DNA of 64,000 nt from Steroidobacter agaridevorans (GTDB lineage Bacteria > Pseudomonadota > Gammaproteobacteria > Steroidobacterales > Steroidobacteraceae), in NCBI RefSeq assembly GCF_009932555.1, contig NZ_BLJO01000007.1, positions 199,956 to 263,955 of the forward strand. The letters are read 5' to 3'. A model generated the notes under the pieces. It saw only the letters and a list, made by a program, of their open reading frames with translations. It was not told where the DNA came from and made no database searches. The position numbers were made by a program, and so were the translations under genes. This document shows positions 60,897 to 64,000 of the stretch, piece after piece. Each line of letters begins with the position of its first letter. The stretch's first letter is position 1.

Positions 60897-62315
60897 ATGG
60901 AACGTTTGCTCCAGACCAACGCGATTCGCTCATTGTGCGCACTGGCGATGCTTGCGACGGCGAGCGCGGCGCTCGCTCAGTCCCAGCCCACTCAGATCCA
61001 CACTTCGCCTCGCGTCGATCCGGGCGTGTACTCAGGGCGACTGACGCCGAACTACCCCACGCCGTATCAACCTGCCACGACACAGAGCATCGAGGCGACT
61101 CTGCAGCGAGTGCACGCTTATCTCGAACAAGCGGCCCCACTGCGTGTTGTGAATGGTGCGACCGGCGCCGAGGTGTCCGACCTGAAGAAACTGCCGGACC
61201 TCGCGGCACTGGACCGGACGGATCTGCTGATTCTCACCTATGAATGGGGTGTGACTTACTCGGGCATGCTGCTCGCCGCCGACGTCACGGGCGATACGCG
61301 CTATCGGAAGTACACGCAGGAGAGACTGGCCGGAATCGCGACGCTCGCCGCGCACGCGAAGAAACATCTCGCCGCCGATGGATCGGTCCCTGCCGTGGCG
61401 CATGGCATGAGCATGCGATCGATCGTGAAGCCGCGCTCGCTGGATGATGCGGGTTCGATGTGCGCCGCCATGATCAAAGCGAATCGGGCCGGTCTGGGTA
61501 ACGACCTGCGACCGTGGATCGACAACTACGTGCAGTTCGTTTCCGGCACACAGTTCCGGCTCGCGGATGGGACGCTGGCGCGCAATCGTCCGTTGCCGGA
61601 GTCGCTGTGGCTGGACGATCTCTATATGAGCGTGCCGTGCCTGGCGCAAGCAGGCAAGCTGACCGGCGACAATCGTTACTTCGACGATGCCGTCAAACAG
61701 ATCCTGCAATTCTCCGAACGAATGTTCGTACAGGAGCGCGGGCTCTTCATGCACGGCTGGGTGCAAGGCATGCAGCCCCATCCGGTGTTTCCATGGGGGC
61801 GCGCCAATGGCTGGGCGACGATGGCCATGGTCGAGCTGCTGGAGGTGTTGCCCGAGACTCATCCCGGTCGCGCCAGGATTCTGGAGATCTACCGAACGCA
61901 TGCCGCTGCACTCGCAGCGGCTCAGGGTCATGCTGGCCTGTGGCATCAACTGCTGGATCGGCGTGAATCGTACGAAGAGACCTCGGCGAGCGCGATGTTC
62001 GTCTATGCGCTGGCGAGAGGCATCAATCGCGGCTGGCTCGATGCGCGAGCGTTCGGGCCGGCCGTGTCACTGGGATGGAATGCCGTCACGACCAAGGTGA
62101 ACGCGAAGGGCCAGGTCGAAGGCACTTGCGTGGGCACGGGCATGGGCTGGGATCCCATGTTTTATATGTATCGGCCCGTGCACGTGCTGGCGGCGCACGG
62201 CTATGGGCCGGTGTTCCTGGCGGGTGCGGAAATGATCGCCTTGTTACGTGCTCAGGCCGACGTCGTCGTCAACGACGGCGGCGTGCACTTCGGCAAGGCG
62301 ACCAGCCCGCACTAG
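60897..62315 (+). CDS. Exported GH105/GH88-type unsaturated glycuronyl hydrolase
   Basis: Start at ATG 60897 (GAGG upstream) or 60882. The 472-residue product has a signal peptide (LCALAMLATASAALAQS) and an (alpha/alpha)6 barrel. The catalytic Asp pattern is WLDDLYMSVP with the earlier SLDDAGSMCAAM, plus GMQPHPVFPWGRANGWATMAMVELL (part) and TGMGWDPMFYMYRP. The family cleaves the unsaturated galacturonyl end left by pectate or rhamnogalacturonan lyases. It shares a 175-bp divergent promoter with the GH106 gene. Confidence 0.88.
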   Translation: MERLLQTNAIRSLCALAMLATASAALAQSQPTQIHTSPRVDPGVYSGRLTPNYPTPYQPATTQSIEATLQRVHAYLEQAAPLRVVNGATGAEVSDLKKLPDLAALDRTDLLILTYEWGVTYSGMLLAADVTGDTRYRKYTQERLAGIATLAAHAKKHLAADGSVPAVAHGMSMRSIVKPRSLDDAGSMCAAMIKANRAGLGNDLRPWIDNYVQFVSGTQFRLADGTLARNRPLPESLWLDDLYMSVPCLAQAGKLTGDNRYFDDAVKQILQFSERMFVQERGLFMHGWVQGMQPHPVFPWGRANGWATMAMVELLEVLPETHPGRARILEIYRTHAAALAAAQGHAGLWHQLLDRRESYEETSASAMFVYALARGINRGWLDARAFGPAVSLGWNAVTTKVNAKGQVEGTCVGTGMGWDPMFYMYRPVHVLAAHGYGPVFLAGAEMIALLRAQADVVVNDGGVHFGKATSPH

Positions 62316-62316
62316 C

Positions 62317-63339
62317 TCAGTTGTTCGCGGTCATCTGGGTGCGGGCCTCGCGAATCGCATTGGCGAGGTCCAGCACGGCCGTGGCGTAGAACGTCGACCG
62401 GTTGTAGCGAGTGATGGCTTCGAAGTTGCCGAAGCCGGCCACGAATTTCGACGGCTTGCCCGGCGTGGGCAGCTCGACGACGGAGCACGCGCCCTCGGGC
62501 AGACGCTTCACGGAAAACCTGACGCCCTTTTCCTTCAACGCCTCAACCTCGTGACTGCGCTCCAGGCCGGTCACCAGGTCGGCCGCACTGCCTTTGGGCA
62601 ACTGCACCGGCACCAGCGCCGGCTCGCCATCGGCCCAGCCGAACGACTTGAGGTAGCTGGCGATGCTGCCGATCGCATCGGACGTGCTGCCGGCGAGATC
62701 GATGACGCCGTCACCGTCGAAATCCACGGCGTACTTGCGGACGCTCGACGGCATGAACTGCGGCAGGCCCATGGCGCCCGCGTACGAACCTTTGATTTTC
62801 AGCGGATCGATGCTCAGGTCGCGCGCCATCAGCAGCAGCTCCTTGAGCTCGTCACGGAAGTATTCCTGTCGACGCGGCCCGTCGAACGCGATCGTCGTCA
62901 GCGAATCGACGACTCGGAACGAGCCGGTGTTCTGGCCGAACGCGGTCTCGACGCCGAGGATGCCGAGGATCACCTCGGGTGAAACGCCATATTCAGCCTG
63001 GGCACGACGCAAGTCCGCTTCGTGCAGGTCCCAGAAGCGGGTGCCGGCGGCGATGCGAGCCTTGGTTAGAAACTTGGCGCGGTACTTGGGATACGAACGC
63101 ACCGGCGGCGTCGCCGACTTCGGCCGCTCCGGGCCGATCAAGCGGGACACGACGGGCTGATGCCGCGCGTCGCCGAGAATGCGCTCGAGCTCGGTGGCAT
63201 CCAGGCCGTGCTCGGTCTGCATGGCCTCGATGAATTCACGCACTTCGGCGCGAGCCAGATATCCGGTGCTGGCGTTCGCCGAGTGGACGCTCAGAAAAGT
63301 AGCCAGCACCACGGCGGCCGCGGCAAAACGAAAGGTCAT
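62317..63339 (-). CDS. mltB: Membrane-bound lytic murein transglycosylase B (GH103)
   Basis: The 340-residue product has a signal peptide (AAAAVVLATFLSVHSANAS), then the MltB fold: VSPEVILGILGVETAFGQNTG with catalytic Glu, YAGAMGLPQFMPSSVRKYAVDFDGDGVIDL (part) and FVAGFGNFEAITRYNRSTFYATAVLDLA (part). It cuts peptidoglycan glycan strands, leaving 1,6-anhydro ends. There is no lipobox, so it is a soluble form. It converges on GH105 with a 1-bp gap. Confidence 0.93.
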   Translation of the reverse strand: MTFRFAAAAVVLATFLSVHSANASTGYLARAEVREFIEAMQTEHGLDATELERILGDARHQPVVSRLIGPERPKSATPPVRSYPKYRAKFLTKARIAAGTRFWDLHEADLRRAQAEYGVSPEVILGILGVETAFGQNTGSFRVVDSLTTIAFDGPRRQEYFRDELKELLLMARDLSIDPLKIKGSYAGAMGLPQFMPSSVRKYAVDFDGDGVIDLAGSTSDAIGSIASYLKSFGWADGEPALVPVQLPKGSAADLVTGLERSHEVEALKEKGVRFSVKRLPEGACSVVELPTPGKPSKFVAGFGNFEAITRYNRSTFYATAVLDLANAIREARTQMTANN

Positions 63340-63488
63340 CGCGCTTCCCGAAAAAAAAGTGATCCAGGTCTCAGCCCAACTCGACGGGCCCGGGGGTTGT
63401 CCCCCGTTGTTTGTTCATCGGCTGGATGAAGCAAAACATAATGTGCCCGGGGAATTTATGGAAGTGATCGTGCTCACAATCTTTGAGT

Positions 63489-63532
63489 GGAAGACCCACC
63501 CCCTAACCCCCTCCCGTGTACGGGAGGGGGAA
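63489..63532 (-). repeat. Interspersed GC-rich repeat, copy 2 (inverted)
   Basis: The reverse complement of copy 1 (51843-51884): CTCCCGTGTACGGGAG core palindrome with CCCACCCCCTAACCCC beside it. It is the main feature of the 308-bp space 63340-63647 before the last gene; the rest of that space shows only a T-rich stretch and no gene. Confidence 0.7.
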
Positions 63533-63647
63533 CAAGAGTTTTTTATTTTCTCCTGCGGAGGGCCCGGAGCCCGGAATCGCGCGGCGCATGCTGGCTGCAC
63601 CGCTGGCGCCAGGGTACATTCCGCAGCAATTCGCTCCGGAGACTCGC

Positions 63648-64000
63648 GTGACGCGCAAGGCTTATTTATCGACGCTGGCCGTGCTGTTTGGCGTGCTATG
63701 GATTGCGCTCGCCATCGCGCCGCTTCACCGGTCGGATTGGCTGCTCGAAAACGTGCTGCTACTCCTGGGCGTCGCCGGCCTCGTGGCCACGTCGCGCGTC
63801 TTCCCGCTGTCTCGCGTGTCGTACACGACGCTGTTCGTGTTCTTCTGCCTGCATACGATCGGTGCGCACTACACCTACTCCGAAGTCCCATACGACCGGA
63901 CAGTGCAAAGCTTATTCGGGTTCTCCATCGACGAGCTGTTCGGCTGGGAGCGCAACAACTTCGACCGGGTGGTTCACTTCAGCTACGGGCTGCTGCTCGC
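63648..64000 (+). CDS. DUF2238 (YjdF-like) membrane protein, 5' part (truncated by window end)
   Basis: The frame is open to the window edge. Start chosen at GTG 63648 with GGAG 7 bp upstream; an in-frame ATG 63588 is possible. The visible 117 residues have three hydrophobic segments (STLAVLFGVLWIALAI, ENVLLLLGVAGLVAT, TLFVFFCLHTIGAHYTYSEVP) and end in the DUF2238 signature ERNNFDRVVHFSYGLLLA. It is an inner-membrane protein of unknown function. Confidence 0.85.
   Translation, partial: MTRKAYLSTLAVLFGVLWIALAIAPLHRSDWLLENVLLLLGVAGLVATSRVFPLSRVSYTTLFVFFCLHTIGAHYTYSEVPYDRTVQSLFGFSIDELFGWERNNFDRVVHFSYGLLL

Noticed and set aside
1-64000. CRISPR array, tRNA or rRNA gene, insertion sequence
   Set aside because: No regularly spaced repeats, no cloverleaf or rRNA segment, and no transposase or integrase motifs were seen on either strand.

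Overview
The window is GC-rich DNA that is almost fully coding. Its content fits a free-living, polymer-degrading Gammaproteobacterium of the Steroidobacter/Nevskiales type. That placement is an inference from TonB-dependent receptors, a UrcA-family protein, MltB, Tat/Sec-exported glycoside hydrolases, ECF sigma/anti-sigma pairs and a NagQ-like operator pattern. I see no tRNA, rRNA, CRISPR array, transposase or integrase.

Left part (1-13 kb): the 3' end of a CheB/CheR-type PAS-HWE histidine kinase with its single-domain response regulator; a Tat-exported GH43 enzyme; a decayed LysR fragment; a secreted GH18 chitinase preceded by two NagQ-like boxes; a PhoPQ-related (AprA) hydrolase; a class I cytochrome c; two convergent DEAD-box helicases whose stop codons share one CTAG; a zinc alcohol dehydrogenase; a DUF2167 membrane protein; and an exported DUF1080 protein.

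13.0-18.2 kb holds six tightly packed genes in the exact order mxaR-S-A-C-K-L (MoxR ATPase, DUF58, MxaA, vWA, TPR, vWA). This set is known for maturation of PQQ methanol dehydrogenase, but no dehydrogenase gene lies in the window. 18.2-23.6 kb holds an ECF sigma factor with a DUF4142 protein, a LytS/LytTR two-component system led by a TPR protein with a C-terminal haem motif, and a UrcA gene. 23.6-28.3 kb is one very large SF1 helicase-nuclease.

28.4-44.3 kb is the most unusual region: two minus-strand operons carrying a duplicated two-gene cassette (multi-repeat PF03640 protein plus a 358/359-residue unknown exported protein). Operon A adds DUF1592 and DUF1552 proteins, a TonB receptor, an MBL-fold protein and a single-domain PF03640 protein. 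Operon B adds an MHS-type transporter, an exported creatininase-like protein and an Lrp/AsnC regulator. Both operons have the same 39-bp inverted repeat (TGACACAC-N23-GTGTGTCA) about 90-100 bp before their first gene, so they probably form one co-regulated system.

44.4-49.5 kb holds uncharacterised genes, including two paralogues, plus an AsnC/MFS divergent pair around a palindrome, an alpha/beta hydrolase and a GFA-family protein. 49.7-58.0 kb holds a TonB receptor, then a SigK/RskA-like pair divergent from a DUF4331-lipoprotein-TPR-HupE operon; both divergent promoters carry the same motif. 58.0-64 kb holds divergent GH106 and GH105 genes (rhamnogalacturonan breakdown), MltB and the start of a DUF2238 membrane protein.
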